Assembly (NCBI GenBank): GCA_021204025.1
Contig: JAJQAC010000017.1
Coordinates: 1,584-42,088 of the forward strand
Length of the DNA stretch: 40,505 nucleotides
From: Clostridiales bacterium
GTDB taxonomy: Bacteria; Bacillota; Clostridia; Lachnospirales; Lachnospiraceae
Direction: 5' to 3'
Under the pieces are notes generated by a model. The model was not told the origin of the DNA. It worked only from the letters and a program-made list of their open reading frames with translations, and made no database searches. How positions within the stretch are numbered: the stretch's first letter is position 1; every line of letters begins with the position of its first letter. The position numbers were made by a program, and so were the translations under genes. This document shows positions 27,785 through 35,893 of this stretch, piece after piece.

Positions 27785-28969
27785 TTACTCACTCTTCTCC
27801 CGCAGATAATCCAGCGCAAACTGCGCATAAATCCCGGTTCCGTATTGCAGCGCCGACTCATCCACATCAAATGCCGGGTGATGAGCGATGCAGTCAATCC
27901 CTTTTTCGCGGTTTCCGACGCCCAGGTATCCATAAACACCCGGAATTCTTTCCATATAAACGCTGAAGTCCTCCGCTCCGGTAGCCTTATTCCGATGCAC
28001 AAGGCAGCCCTCACCGACCACTTTCCTGGCGGCGCCCTGCGCCAGACGCACTAGATCTGCATTTTCATTGATCAACGGATCCGGACCAAAATAATAATCC
28101 GACTCTGCCGTACAGCCGTAACCTTCCGCCACCTGCGCCGCGATCTTACGGATCCGCTCCGGCATGCTCTCATGGAACGCCTTATGAAAAGTACGTACTG
28201 TGCCAACCAGCTCCACCTGATCTGCAATGATGTTCTGTTTGGTTCCTCCATTCATCATACCCACGGTCACAACCAGGCTGTCTAACGGGTTATTGCTCCG
28301 GCTGGGGAGCGTCTGTAAAGCCATCACAACCGCAGCCGCCGCGAGGATCGCGTCATGTCCCAGATGGGGCGCGCTTCCGTGCGAGCTCACACCCTTTACA
28401 CGGATCGTAAAGCGGTCGCTGCACGCCATGCGCGCTCCCCCTTCAAAGTTAACGGTCCCAATCTGTGCCTCCGGCCAGACGTGCATCCCAAAGATCGCGT
28501 CCACATCATCCAGCGCGCCGCGTCTGACATATTCCTCCGAACGCCTCCCGATTTCTTCTGCCATCTGAAAAAGCAGTTTTACCCTACCATGGAACTCATC
28601 GTTGTGTTCCTTTAAGATTCGTGCCGCGCCCAACAACATTGCGGTATGGCAATCATGTCCGCAGGCATGCATCACACCCGGACAGGTACTTCCGTAAGTT
28701 CTTCCCTCTACTTCCTGAATCGGCAGAGCGTCAATATCAGCGCGCAGCATCACAGTAGCGCCCGGCGCACTGCCCTCGATCACACCGACACAGCCGGTAA
28801 TCCCTTCAAAAGTCAGCACCGGGATCCCCATACTCTCCAGTTCTCTGACGATAGTACGGGTCGTCTCCACTTCTCTTTCTCCGAGTTCCGGATGTGCATG
28901 GAACTGACGTCTCATACGGATCACATAGTCTTCCTGTTCTCCGGCAAGTTCGCTGATCGGTCTCATCAT
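27785..28969 (-). CDS. M20D amidohydrolase (hippurate/N-acyl-amino-acid hydrolase type)
   Basis: Cytoplasmic metal-dependent deacylase of N-acyl amino acids or related amides. 394 residues, normal length. Features: RQFHAHPELGE (about 20-30), MLRADIDALP, GVMHACGHDCHTAML (about 95-109; metal ligands), QMAEEIG (about 131-137), VSSHGSAPHLGHDAI, and ATGAEDFSVY near residue 352. Start ATG overlaps the previous stop (ATGA), with GGAGGTGAG upstream. Clearly paralogous to the gene before it (same motif order, long stretches alike), suggesting an old tandem duplication. Confidence 0.9.
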   Translation of the reverse strand: MMRPISELAGEQEDYVIRMRRQFHAHPELGEREVETTRTIVRELESMGIPVLTFEGITGCVGVIEGSAPGATVMLRADIDALPIQEVEGRTYGSTCPGVMHACGHDCHTAMLLGAARILKEHNDEFHGRVKLLFQMAEEIGRRSEEYVRRGALDDVDAIFGMHVWPEAQIGTVNFEGGARMACSDRFTIRVKGVSSHGSAPHLGHDAILAAAAVVMALQTLPSRSNNPLDSLVVTVGMMNGGTKQNIIADQVELVGTVRTFHKAFHESMPERIRKIAAQVAEGYGCTAESDYYFGPDPLINENADLVRLAQGAARKVVGEGCLVHRNKATGAEDFSVYMERIPGVYGYLGVGNREKGIDCIAHHPAFDVDESALQYGTGIYAQFALDYLREKSE

Positions 28970-30159
28970 TCCTCACCTCCCGCCATTTTTTCCAGATAAT
29001 CCGCCGCGACCTGCGCATACTCGGCTGCCCCGACCGGAAGAATATCCTCGTTAATCCGGAATCTCTCGTTATGTACCGGATAGACCGAGCCGCTTGCCTC
29101 GTCATGACACCCCAGGAAGATAAACAGAGAATCCGGTATCCGCTCCATGATATAAGAAAAATCCTCACTTCCCGTAGCAGGCTCAACCTCCTGCAGCACG
29201 TCCTCTCCATAGAGTTTCTTTGCGGCCCGTCTCGCAATCTCATTTAACTCCGGCGAATCATTACGCACCGGCGGTTCCAGCCATCGATAATCAATATCCG
29301 CAGTGCAGCCGTAAACTGCCGCCGTCCCCTCTGTAATCTCACGGATCGCCTTCTCTGCAAGCGTGCGGGTCGCCGTAGAGTAAGTACGCACTGTACCCTC
29401 AATCACTGCGGTATCCGCGATAATATTAAACTGTGTGCCGGCATGAACCTTTCCCACCGTTACTACCAGCATTTCCAGAGGATCCAGTCTGCGGCTCACG
29501 ATGCTCTGCAGATTACTGATGATCGCACTGACCGCCACGATCGCATCCTTTCCTGCATGGGGCATCGACCCATGTGCGGCAACTCCGTGAACCGTGATTA
29601 CAAAATTATCACAGCTCGCCATCAGCTCCCCGTCCCGGACAACAATCCGTCCACTTTCCGCCGACGCCCATACATGCATCCCGACCGCCGCGTTCACATC
29701 CGACAGATACCCTCTATCCACATAATAATGGCTTCCGATAAATTCCTCCTCAGCCGCCTGAAATAACAGCTTTACCGTCCCGCAAAGTTCCTCTCTGGTC
29801 TCCCACAAAAGCCTTGCCGCTCCCAGCAACATCGACGCATGGCAGTCATGTCCGCAGGCATGCATCACACCCTCATGTTCACTTTCAAACGCTACCCCGC
29901 TGCATTCCGTGATCGGCAGCGCGTCGATATCCGCACGCAGCAGGATTGTGTGATCTCCCGGTTTCCCTCCCCGGATCGTTGCAATACAACCCGTATAATC
30001 CTCAAAGGTCTGCACCGGGATCCCTGTCTTCCTCAACTGACTCACCAGGAAAGCTGTCGTCTCATATTCTTTGAATGACAGTTCCGCGTGCTGATGAAGA
30101 TAATGGCGGCAGGATACGATATCATCCTGGATCTCGGCCGCCCGTTTTGCGTAGTTCAT
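28966..30159 (-). CDS. M20D amidohydrolase (hippurate/N-acyl-amino-acid hydrolase type), upstream paralog
   Basis: Same family as the following gene. 397 residues from the chosen start (MNYAKRAAEI), which has GAAGGGAAG close upstream; the frame is open to 30231 but without a ribosome site. Features: YLHQHAELSFKEYE, LLRADIDALPI, GVMHACGHDCHASML (metal ligands), QAAEEEF, VAAHGSMPHAGKDAI, and ATGSEDFSYI. It ends in a 4-nt overlap with its paralog. The two copies differ enough that different substrate ranges are likely. First gene of the pair; a -10 box lies about 90 nt upstream. Confidence 0.9.
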   Translation of the reverse strand: MNYAKRAAEIQDDIVSCRHYLHQHAELSFKEYETTAFLVSQLRKTGIPVQTFEDYTGCIATIRGGKPGDHTILLRADIDALPITECSGVAFESEHEGVMHACGHDCHASMLLGAARLLWETREELCGTVKLLFQAAEEEFIGSHYYVDRGYLSDVNAAVGMHVWASAESGRIVVRDGELMASCDNFVITVHGVAAHGSMPHAGKDAIVAVSAIISNLQSIVSRRLDPLEMLVVTVGKVHAGTQFNIIADTAVIEGTVRTYSTATRTLAEKAIREITEGTAAVYGCTADIDYRWLEPPVRNDSPELNEIARRAAKKLYGEDVLQEVEPATGSEDFSYIMERIPDSLFIFLGCHDEASGSVYPVHNERFRINEDILPVGAAEYAQVAADYLEKMAGGEE

Positions 30160-30246
30160 ATCTTCCCTTCTCCTTCCATACAAATAGATACCACCGTCTC
30201 CACTTCCGGCATCGTCTGAACTCCTTCTCATTTATATATTACCCTG

Positions 30247-30252
30247 ATTATA
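30247..30252 (-). promoter_or_regulatory. -10 box of the M20D pair
   Basis: TATAAT on the minus strand about 90 nt upstream of the start codon. No good -35 at normal spacing; GTG precedes it. It lies just downstream of the terminator of the ene-reductase gene. Confidence 0.4.
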
Positions 30253-30298
30253 CACGGTTGACAACGCATATAACCAACAAAACGCTTCTGTAATCAGG

Positions 30299-30328
30299 AA
30301 AAAATCCGGGCGCTCCCTGCGCCCGGAT
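30299..30328 (-). terminator. terminator of the ene-reductase gene
   Basis: 10-bp perfect stem ATCCGGGCGC / GCGCCCGGAT (30304-30313 and 30319-30328), 5-nt loop, followed on the minus strand by T6. It begins 22 nt after the stop codon. A textbook intrinsic terminator. Confidence 0.9.
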
Positions 30329-30349
30329 CACAACTTCTTCTATTTTTTA

Positions 30350-32341
30350 TTATATATGATTTGCTACTTCAAATGCATCCCATATCCCATACATAATATT
30401 GGAAACAGTTCTCGCGTCTCCCAGCAGATAGATCTCCGGAATGTCAAATTCGAGTTCATGATACAGAGAATTGTTTTCCTTGTATCCGACTGCCAGGATT
30501 ACACTGTCGCAGGCAATTGTTTTCTCTTCTCCATCGCGTGAGAATATCAACTTCCCATCCTGATAGGAAAGAACCTTCGCTCCGGTCTCGATCGCTACTC
30601 CATGATACGGTACCAGACGCTCCAGCATATCCTTATTGGCATGACAGAGCGGACCATTGACCGCGAGGATCTGATCCAGCGCCTCGACGATCGTGACTTT
30701 TTTCCCATGCTGTGCCAACCACAGCGCAGTCTCGCATCCTACCAGACCGCCGCCGATGACTACGGTCGTCCCACCGCAGTCTTTCTCGCCGATCAGTACC
30801 TGAGCGGCTGTATACACATGCTCGTCATCACCAAGAGAGAACACCTTCGGCGTAGAACCGGTTGCGATGATCACCGTATCATAACCGCCCTTTAAAACGT
30901 CCTCCTTCGTTACTTCCGTATTCAGGTGAACCGGGACCATCAGCTTATCCATCTGCACCTGGTACCAGTCTGCCAGAGCGATATCGTCCTCTTTAAACTC
31001 CGGCGCTCCACCCGGGATCAGGTTACCTCCCAGTCGGCTGCCTTTCTCAAAGAGCACCGGCTGATGACCACGGAGTGCGAGTACTCTCGCCGCCTCGCAG
31101 CCGGCCACGCCGCCGCCCACGATCATCACCTTCTTCGGCTTTAAGATCGGCTCATATGCGGTAACCCGTTCTCTCGCCGCCTGCGGATTTACCGCACAGT
31201 TAATCATCGAATATTCCTGTACACGACCCATGCAGCCCTCCTGGCAGGAAATGCAGGGACGGATCTCATCATACCGTTTCGCGCGAAGTTTGTTTACATA
31301 ATCCGGATCTGCGAGAAGCGGACGGCCCAGTCCGATGATATCGCATTCCCCGTTCTCGATCGCCGCAGATGCCATCTCCGGGTTATCCATACGTCCCGCA
31401 CACAGAACCGGGACATCCACAACTTCCTTTACCATCTTACAGTACGGACGATAAAGACCTTTTTCCTGATACATCGGCGGATGATTCCACCACCACGCAT
31501 CATAAGTGCCCACATCAGTATCCAGAGCGTCATAGCCGTACGATACCAGCAACTTCGCCGCTTCCAGTCCTTCCTCGATGTCACGGCCTTTTTCTTCAAA
31601 TTCTTCTCCCGGCAGTGCGCCCTCGCGCCAGTCCTTGATCATGCTCTTGACACTGAAACGCAGCACGACCGGAAAGTCCTTTCCGCAGCGCGCCTTGATC
31701 TCTTCCACAACCTCTTTCGCAAAGCGCAGCCGGTTCTCCAGAGAACCGCCGTATTCATCTGTCCTCTGGTTAAACATCGAGATCGCGAACTGATCCATCA
31801 GATACCCTTCATGAACCGCATGGATCTCCACACCGTCAAATCCGCCGCGTTTCGCATTGTAGGCACCGTCTCCAAAGGATTTCACGATGCTGTGAATCTC
31901 ATCCACCGTCAGCGGACGGCAGATCTTATCCAGCCAGCGATGCGGGATCGCAGACGGGGCAACCGGCGGAAATTCGCCCAGGTTCGTCGGGATCGTCACG
32001 CGTCCGAATCCGCCCGACATCATCAAAAATACCTTGCTTCCGTACGCATGGATCCGTTCCGTCATCTCCTTGCTCGTACGAATAAAATGAACGGGATTGT
32101 ACGTAGAGTTCGGGCAGTTCGGCATACTCTGCGTCTCGACCTTGCAGTCCGAAAATGTGACCCCTGTGATGATCAGTCCGGTACCGCCCTTTGCGCGCTC
32201 GGTATAGTAGTCAATCCCACGCTGATTGAAACCACCTTCTGCGTCCGCCAGCCCTAACGGTCCCATGGGTGCCAGTGCAAAACGGTTCTTGATCGTCAAC
32301 GAACCGATTTTGACCGGAGTGAACAGATTTCTGTACTTCAT
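30350..32341 (-). CDS. FMN/Fe-S/FAD ene-reductase of the OYE family (enoate reductase/BaiCD-like)
   Basis: Predicted anaerobic reductase of activated C=C bonds. 663 residues from MKYRNLFTPVKIG, which has AGGAGG 6 nt upstream (the open frame starts 12 codons earlier). N-terminal TIM barrel binding FMN (1-about 350; RFALAPMGPLG, GVEIHAVHEGYLMDQF, TDEYGGSLENR), a 4Fe-4S cluster motif CISCQEGC plus a later Cys (about 367-390), then FAD/NAD(P)-binding domains with MIVGGGVAGCEAARV (about 408) and VVIGGGLVGCETAL (about 545). Known relatives include 2-enoate reductase, 2,4-dienoyl-CoA reductase and bile-acid BaiCD/BaiH; the substrate here cannot be told. Monocistronic, downstream of a LysR gene and a strong dyad. 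Confidence 0.85.
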   Translation of the reverse strand: MKYRNLFTPVKIGSLTIKNRFALAPMGPLGLADAEGGFNQRGIDYYTERAKGGTGLIITGVTFSDCKVETQSMPNCPNSTYNPVHFIRTSKEMTERIHAYGSKVFLMMSGGFGRVTIPTNLGEFPPVAPSAIPHRWLDKICRPLTVDEIHSIVKSFGDGAYNAKRGGFDGVEIHAVHEGYLMDQFAISMFNQRTDEYGGSLENRLRFAKEVVEEIKARCGKDFPVVLRFSVKSMIKDWREGALPGEEFEEKGRDIEEGLEAAKLLVSYGYDALDTDVGTYDAWWWNHPPMYQEKGLYRPYCKMVKEVVDVPVLCAGRMDNPEMASAAIENGECDIIGLGRPLLADPDYVNKLRAKRYDEIRPCISCQEGCMGRVQEYSMINCAVNPQAARERVTAYEPILKPKKVMIVGGGVAGCEAARVLALRGHQPVLFEKGSRLGGNLIPGGAPEFKEDDIALADWYQVQMDKLMVPVHLNTEVTKEDVLKGGYDTVIIATGSTPKVFSLGDDEHVYTAAQVLIGEKDCGGTTVVIGGGLVGCETALWLAQHGKKVTIVEALDQILAVNGPLCHANKDMLERLVPYHGVAIETGAKVLSYQDGKLIFSRDGEEKTIACDSVILAVGYKENNSLYHELEFDIPEIYLLGDARTVSNIMYGIWDAFEVANHI

Positions 32342-32366
32342 ATGCAACCTCCTATATAATATTATG

Positions 32367-32401
32367 GGAAACGTCATAAATCTTTCTCTTATGACGTTTC
32401 C
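32367..32401. promoter_or_regulatory. 13-bp perfect dyad upstream of the ene-reductase gene
   Basis: GGAAACGTCATAA (32367-32379) and TTATGACGTTTCC (32389-32401), 9-nt spacer. It ends 25 nt before the start codon on the minus strand, overlapping where the promoter or early leader should be. A plausible operator for the neighbouring LysR protein or another regulator, or a 5' UTR hairpin. Confidence 0.6.
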
Positions 32402-32471
32402 TGCGCCGATTTTTGCTGCGTGTAAACGCAGAATCTACCTTCCAAAAATCGTGCGCATCCCCGGAGGGGTT

Positions 32472-32505
32472 ATAGAAAACGGCAAATTCATTTGTTGTTT
32501 TCTAT
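32472..32505. repeat. intergenic inverted repeat
   Basis: ATAGAAAAC (32472-32480) with GTTTTCTAT (32497-32505), and CAAA/TTTG inside. On the plus strand the two bases between arms form G-U pairs, giving a continuous 15-bp stem with a 4-nt loop; on the minus strand they are mismatches. This suggests, if transcribed, the plus orientation. Confidence 0.5.
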
Positions 32506-32519
32506 CATTTTCGTATCGC

Positions 32520-32562
32520 TTCCAGACATGTCCTTACGATCTCAATCACGTTTTGTCTGGAA
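32520..32562. repeat. intergenic inverted repeat
   Basis: TTCCAGACA (32520-32528) and TGTCTGGAA (32554-32562), perfect 9-bp arms with a 25-nt spacer, 14 nt from the previous repeat. No ORF of substance covers it. The rest of the gap to 32718 holds only the AAACGATCGTTT palindrome (32610-32621). Confidence 0.45.
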
Positions 32563-32718
32563 TCTTTACTTTGTTAATATTATATCAATCAGGCAGTTCC
32601 TATGGAAGAAAACGATCGTTTCCGGGGTAAACTCGTTTGTTTCTGCAATCGGGCAGGCAGAGCGCAGACCGCTTTAGCGGCATATCTCCACTCCGCCATA
32701 GTACGATTCATCAGAGAC

Positions 32719-32783
32719 TTTTTATTTCATAGGACGCACTTCTAATGAAATAAAAAAAGCTGCCTGCAACAACACAGACAGCT
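32719..32783 (-). terminator. terminator of the LysR gene with an overlapping second hairpin
   Basis: AGCTGCCTG (32758-32766) pairs with CAGACAGCT (32775-32783) with one wobble, followed on the minus strand by T7. The T/A tract is itself one arm of a second 12-bp hairpin (TTTTTATTTCAT 32719-32730 with ATGAAATAAAAA 32745-32756). The stem starts 23 nt after the LysR stop. Confidence 0.8.
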
Positions 32784-32805
32784 CCGAAATTTCTCCTGGA
32801 TTACC

Positions 32806-33684
32806 TCAATGATATAAATGCTTCCGTACAAACGCGTCAAACCGCGTGATCGTCTCATAATGCCGGTTATCCTTTTTATAAACACCATAGACGTCCCACT
32901 TGAGCGGTTCCTCAATCGGAACTGCGCGAAGATGTTCCAGATGATATTCCCGCAGGGCAAATCCGGGTACCAGCGCCAGCCCGGCTTTCAGCCGCGCGAG
33001 TTTATAAAGGAAACCCGATTCTGCTGTCTTTGCCACGATCCGCGGATGCACAGCGTTCATCTGACAAAGCCGCGCAAAATCGTGATACATATGAAAATGC
33101 TCATTCATCAGCAGCAGATTCTCTCCGTCCAGATCATTGACGCTGATTCGCTCCCTCTCATAAAACGGATGCCCCTCATAGATAAGCAGAAAGATATCTT
33201 CCTCCCCCAGTTTTCTTCGCTCAATCTTTTCTTCAATCCAGTCCCCGACGATCAGGCCATATTCCAGGCGCGAATCCCGCAGCAGAGCTTTCACTTCCTC
33301 GTTAAAATATTCGCAATATTCTACCCGGATCTGATCATTTTCTTTCATAAACTGCTGGATCAGATCAAATGGAAGCACGTTGAAGACCCCGCAGGCATAT
33401 CCAATCCGCAACAGGATCTTCTGCTGCTTCAGCTGGCTGATACTGTAATCCAGCGTCTCCAGCCGATGTATCAGCTCCCCCGCCTGCTCATATAGCAAGT
33501 GAGCGCTTTCCGTCGGCTCTACCCCATGACTGGTCCGCTCAAAAAGTACCGTATGCAGATCCTGCTCCAGCGCCCGGATATTTTTCCCCAGGCCCTGGGG
33601 CGTGATGAAAAGCTTCTGCGCCGCCTTGCTGATGCTGCGCTCCTCATAGACGGCCTGAAAGCTCCTTAGATCTTTGGTATTCAT
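32806..33684 (-). CDS. LysR-family transcriptional regulator
   Basis: 292 residues. N-terminal winged helix (about 1-60: LRSFQAVYEERSISKAAQKL, then FITPQGLGKNIRALEQDL) and a two-lobed effector-binding domain (about 90-290). The start MNTKDL has GGAGGTGA 6-8 nt upstream; an ATG five codons earlier is part of that ribosome site. It lies 21 nt after the DUF4143 ATPase gene on the same strand, so it may share its transcript. The gene on the other side of the repeat-rich gap is the ene-reductase, a natural candidate target. Confidence 0.9.
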   Translation of the reverse strand: MNTKDLRSFQAVYEERSISKAAQKLFITPQGLGKNIRALEQDLHTVLFERTSHGVEPTESAHLLYEQAGELIHRLETLDYSISQLKQQKILLRIGYACGVFNVLPFDLIQQFMKENDQIRVEYCEYFNEEVKALLRDSRLEYGLIVGDWIEEKIERRKLGEEDIFLLIYEGHPFYERERISVNDLDGENLLLMNEHFHMYHDFARLCQMNAVHPRIVAKTAESGFLYKLARLKAGLALVPGFALREYHLEHLRAVPIEEPLKWDVYGVYKKDNRHYETITRFDAFVRKHLYH

Positions 33685-33705
33685 GCGGGTCACCTCCATT
33701 TTAAA

Positions 33706-34929
33706 TCAGATCAGATTGCTCGGAATAAAACAGTTATCCGCATCAATTGGTATCGGTTCCTCACACATACAGATGATACCGCCGTTGCCACGATTCAAAG
33801 AAGCCTTGTCAATCACGCTGTATTTCTTTACCTCCCGGCGATCCGGCGCTGCGCTCTTTTTGATCTCCAAAGGATGAATCACATTGTTTTCCTCTATGAA
33901 GACATCAATCTCCTTTGCATTGGAATCACGGAAGTAAGTAATATTCACCTTCGATTTCGCATAGGCATAATTCTTTACAAGCTCCATTACCACATAATTT
34001 TCATAATAATGACCGCTGGCCGCGCCATTCCGCAGAGTATCCGCCGTCAGCCACATAGACAGATATGCGCACAGTCCCGTATCGCAGAAATACAGTTTGG
34101 GCGTCTTGCTGAGCCTTTTTAATTCGTTATTTGAATACGGCGCAAGCAGATATATAATATGCAGACCGACAAGCACTCTGAGCCATTCCCTTGCGGTAGA
34201 CGGTGCAATATCGGCGGATTCCGCCAATGTTGTATAATTAACCTGCTCTGCAACAAGAGAAGCACATCCGACGAGAAATTTGTGAAAACGCACGATATCT
34301 GTAATTCTGCCTGCTTCTGCCGCGTCTCTCATCAGATAAGTTTCAATATATGAATTAAAATACTCCTGTCGCAGTTCGTCGTCCACACCCTGTACCTGCG
34401 GCATACCACCCTCCCAAATATGACGGAACACCTGAATCACGTCATTTTTGGGAATTTTACGCTGTCTCGCCTGTAACGTCGCTAATGAAAAATCCAGATC
34501 CGTATCAAATACAAGCCCGGCCTTTTCCCTTGCGGATAAGCTGTATAGTTCCAGTATACCAATTCTGCCGACGAGTGTTTCGCGCACCTTTTTCATCATC
34601 CTATATTGCTGGGAGCCTGTAAGCCAGATCAGCCCTTTTTCGTCGCTCTCATCACATATCATCTTAATCTGCTCAAACAGTTCCGGCGCTTTCTGTACCT
34701 CATCAATCAGTATTGGCAGCTTGTAGGTCTGGAAAAACAACACAGGATCTGATTGTGCAAGTCCTCTTGCCATGGCGTTATCCATGGTAACATAAGTTCT
34801 GTCATTCCCGGCAAGATGTTTTAACATCGTCGTTTTGCCGACCTGCCTCGCTCCCGTAACAAGAATAACCTTGAAAAAATCATTGAGTTTTCGGAACTTT
34901 CTTTCCAGTTCCCGTGTAATATATTCCAT
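33706..34929 (-). CDS. AAA_14/DUF4143 ATPase
   Basis: 407 residues of the widespread AAA+ family with an N-terminal AAA_14 ATPase and C-terminal DUF4143. Walker A GARQVGKTTM (about 26-35), Walker B LPILIDEVQKAPELF (about 73-87), sensor IWLTGSQQYRMM (about 105-116). Near the C-terminus EIDVFIEEN...HPLEIKKS resembles a PD-(D/E)XK nuclease core. GGAG precedes the ATG. Function unknown; such genes are patchily distributed and often considered accessory. It has a consensus promoter. Confidence 0.88.
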   Translation of the reverse strand: MEYITRELERKFRKLNDFFKVILVTGARQVGKTTMLKHLAGNDRTYVTMDNAMARGLAQSDPVLFFQTYKLPILIDEVQKAPELFEQIKMICDESDEKGLIWLTGSQQYRMMKKVRETLVGRIGILELYSLSAREKAGLVFDTDLDFSLATLQARQRKIPKNDVIQVFRHIWEGGMPQVQGVDDELRQEYFNSYIETYLMRDAAEAGRITDIVRFHKFLVGCASLVAEQVNYTTLAESADIAPSTAREWLRVLVGLHIIYLLAPYSNNELKRLSKTPKLYFCDTGLCAYLSMWLTADTLRNGAASGHYYENYVVMELVKNYAYAKSKVNITYFRDSNAKEIDVFIEENNVIHPLEIKKSAAPDRREVKKYSVIDKASLNRGNGGIICMCEEPIPIDADNCFIPSNLI

Positions 34930-34968
34930 AACGCATCTCCGTTTTTATGAAAATCTACGATCAATCGA

Positions 34969-34997
34969 ATTTTATCATAATTTCTATATCCTGTCAA
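34969..34997 (-). promoter_or_regulatory. promoter of the DUF4143 ATPase gene
   Basis: On the minus strand TTGACA (34997-34992), 17-nt spacer, TAAAAT (34974-34969), the closest match to a sigma-A consensus in the window, 40 nt upstream of the ATG. Confidence 0.82.
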
Positions 34998-35012
34998 TTG
35001 AGATAAGCTAAT

Positions 35013-35057
35013 AGAAGGCAGATCGTCTGAATCTCACAATCAGACCATCTGCCTTCT
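35013..35057 (-). terminator. terminator-like hairpin after the DUF554 gene
   Basis: AGAAGGCAGAT and GTCTGA (35013-35023, 35025-35030) pair with TCAGAC and ATCTGCCTTCT (35040-35045, 35047-35057): 17 pairs with one mismatch and a 9-nt loop, 5 nt after the stop. The following tract is only moderately T-rich. Confidence 0.65.
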
Positions 35058-35062
35058 CAAAT

Positions 35063-35776
35063 TTACAGTAACTCCCAGACAACCGCGACCACAATCGACG
35101 GCAGCATATTGCCAACCTTTACCGACTTTCCCCACACCAGATTGACTCCCACACAGAAAATCAGGATCGAACCGACAAGGGAAAGATTATCGAGCGCGGC
35201 CTCTGTCAGCACCGGTTCGATCACCCGTGCCAGCGCCGTTATCGATCCCTGAAAGACTCCGACCGGAATCGCGGAAAATGCACATCCCTTTCCCATTGAT
35301 GCGGCCATGACCATGACAATCACCATATCCAGCACCGCCTTGGCAGTCAGGATGGAATAATCACCATAGATTCCATCCCGCAGCGAACCTACTACCGCCA
35401 TCGCTCCGATACAGACCGTAAGAGAAGCGACCACAAAACCATTGACAAAACCAGAATCGCCCTCACTACCCGAACGGAGTTTCAGCCATTCGCCAAATTC
35501 TTCCATATGCAATTCAATATTGAGCCATTCGCCGATCAGGGATCCGATCACCAGACTGGCGATCATCATCATGGAACCGCCGCTTGCCAGACTGCCGCCT
35601 TCAATCCTCAGCATTTTTTCCATTGTCCCGGCCGCTCCCAGAAAAAGGCTGGCTAATCCGCAGGCCGTCATCAGGATATCCTGGTACCTTTTCTCAATCC
35701 GTTTGCCAAACAGGCAGCCCATAAGGCCGCCTGCTATAATTGCTCCGACATTAATAATTGTTCCTAAACCTGGCAT
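35063..35776 (-). CDS. DUF554 membrane protein
   Basis: 237 residues, mostly hydrophobic, about seven membrane segments; begins MPGLGTIINVGAIIAGGLMG followed by GKRIEKRYQDILM, the family hallmark (YdfK/YqgA-like). Other conserved parts are GSLIGEWLNIE and CIGAMAVVGSLRDGIYGDYS. GGAGG lies 8 nt before the ATG. Function of the family is not established (transport has been suggested). It lies downstream of the thiE-like gene, separated by a hairpin next to the ribosome site. Confidence 0.88.
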   Translation of the reverse strand: MPGLGTIINVGAIIAGGLMGCLFGKRIEKRYQDILMTACGLASLFLGAAGTMEKMLRIEGGSLASGGSMMMIASLVIGSLIGEWLNIELHMEEFGEWLKLRSGSEGDSGFVNGFVVASLTVCIGAMAVVGSLRDGIYGDYSILTAKAVLDMVIVMVMAASMGKGCAFSAIPVGVFQGSITALARVIEPVLTEAALDNLSLVGSILIFCVGVNLVWGKSVKVGNMLPSIVVAVVWELL

Positions 35777-35793
35777 GATATAACATCCTCCGT

Positions 35794-35818
35794 CCGTAAA
35801 ATCTTATTCATTTTACGG
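35794..35818 (-). promoter_or_regulatory. hairpin adjacent to the ribosome site of the DUF554 gene
   Basis: Perfect 9-bp stem CCGTAAAAT / ATTTTACGG (35794-35802 and 35810-35818), 7-nt loop. On the minus strand it ends directly before the GGAGG of DUF554. No U-tract, so a leader structure or operator rather than a terminator for thiE. Confidence 0.45.
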
Positions 35819-35893
35819 CGGTTTCCTGAGGTTGTCAATTGCATCGTTATCTTTCCAAAATCTCTCTGCCCACAGGCTGACGTTATATCCCCT

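Noticed and set aside
35791-35819. Third copy of the CCGTCCGT palindromic element
   Set aside because: Only 8 nt match and they overlap the DUF554 ribosome site; the AACTAC...TATTGG flank is missing.
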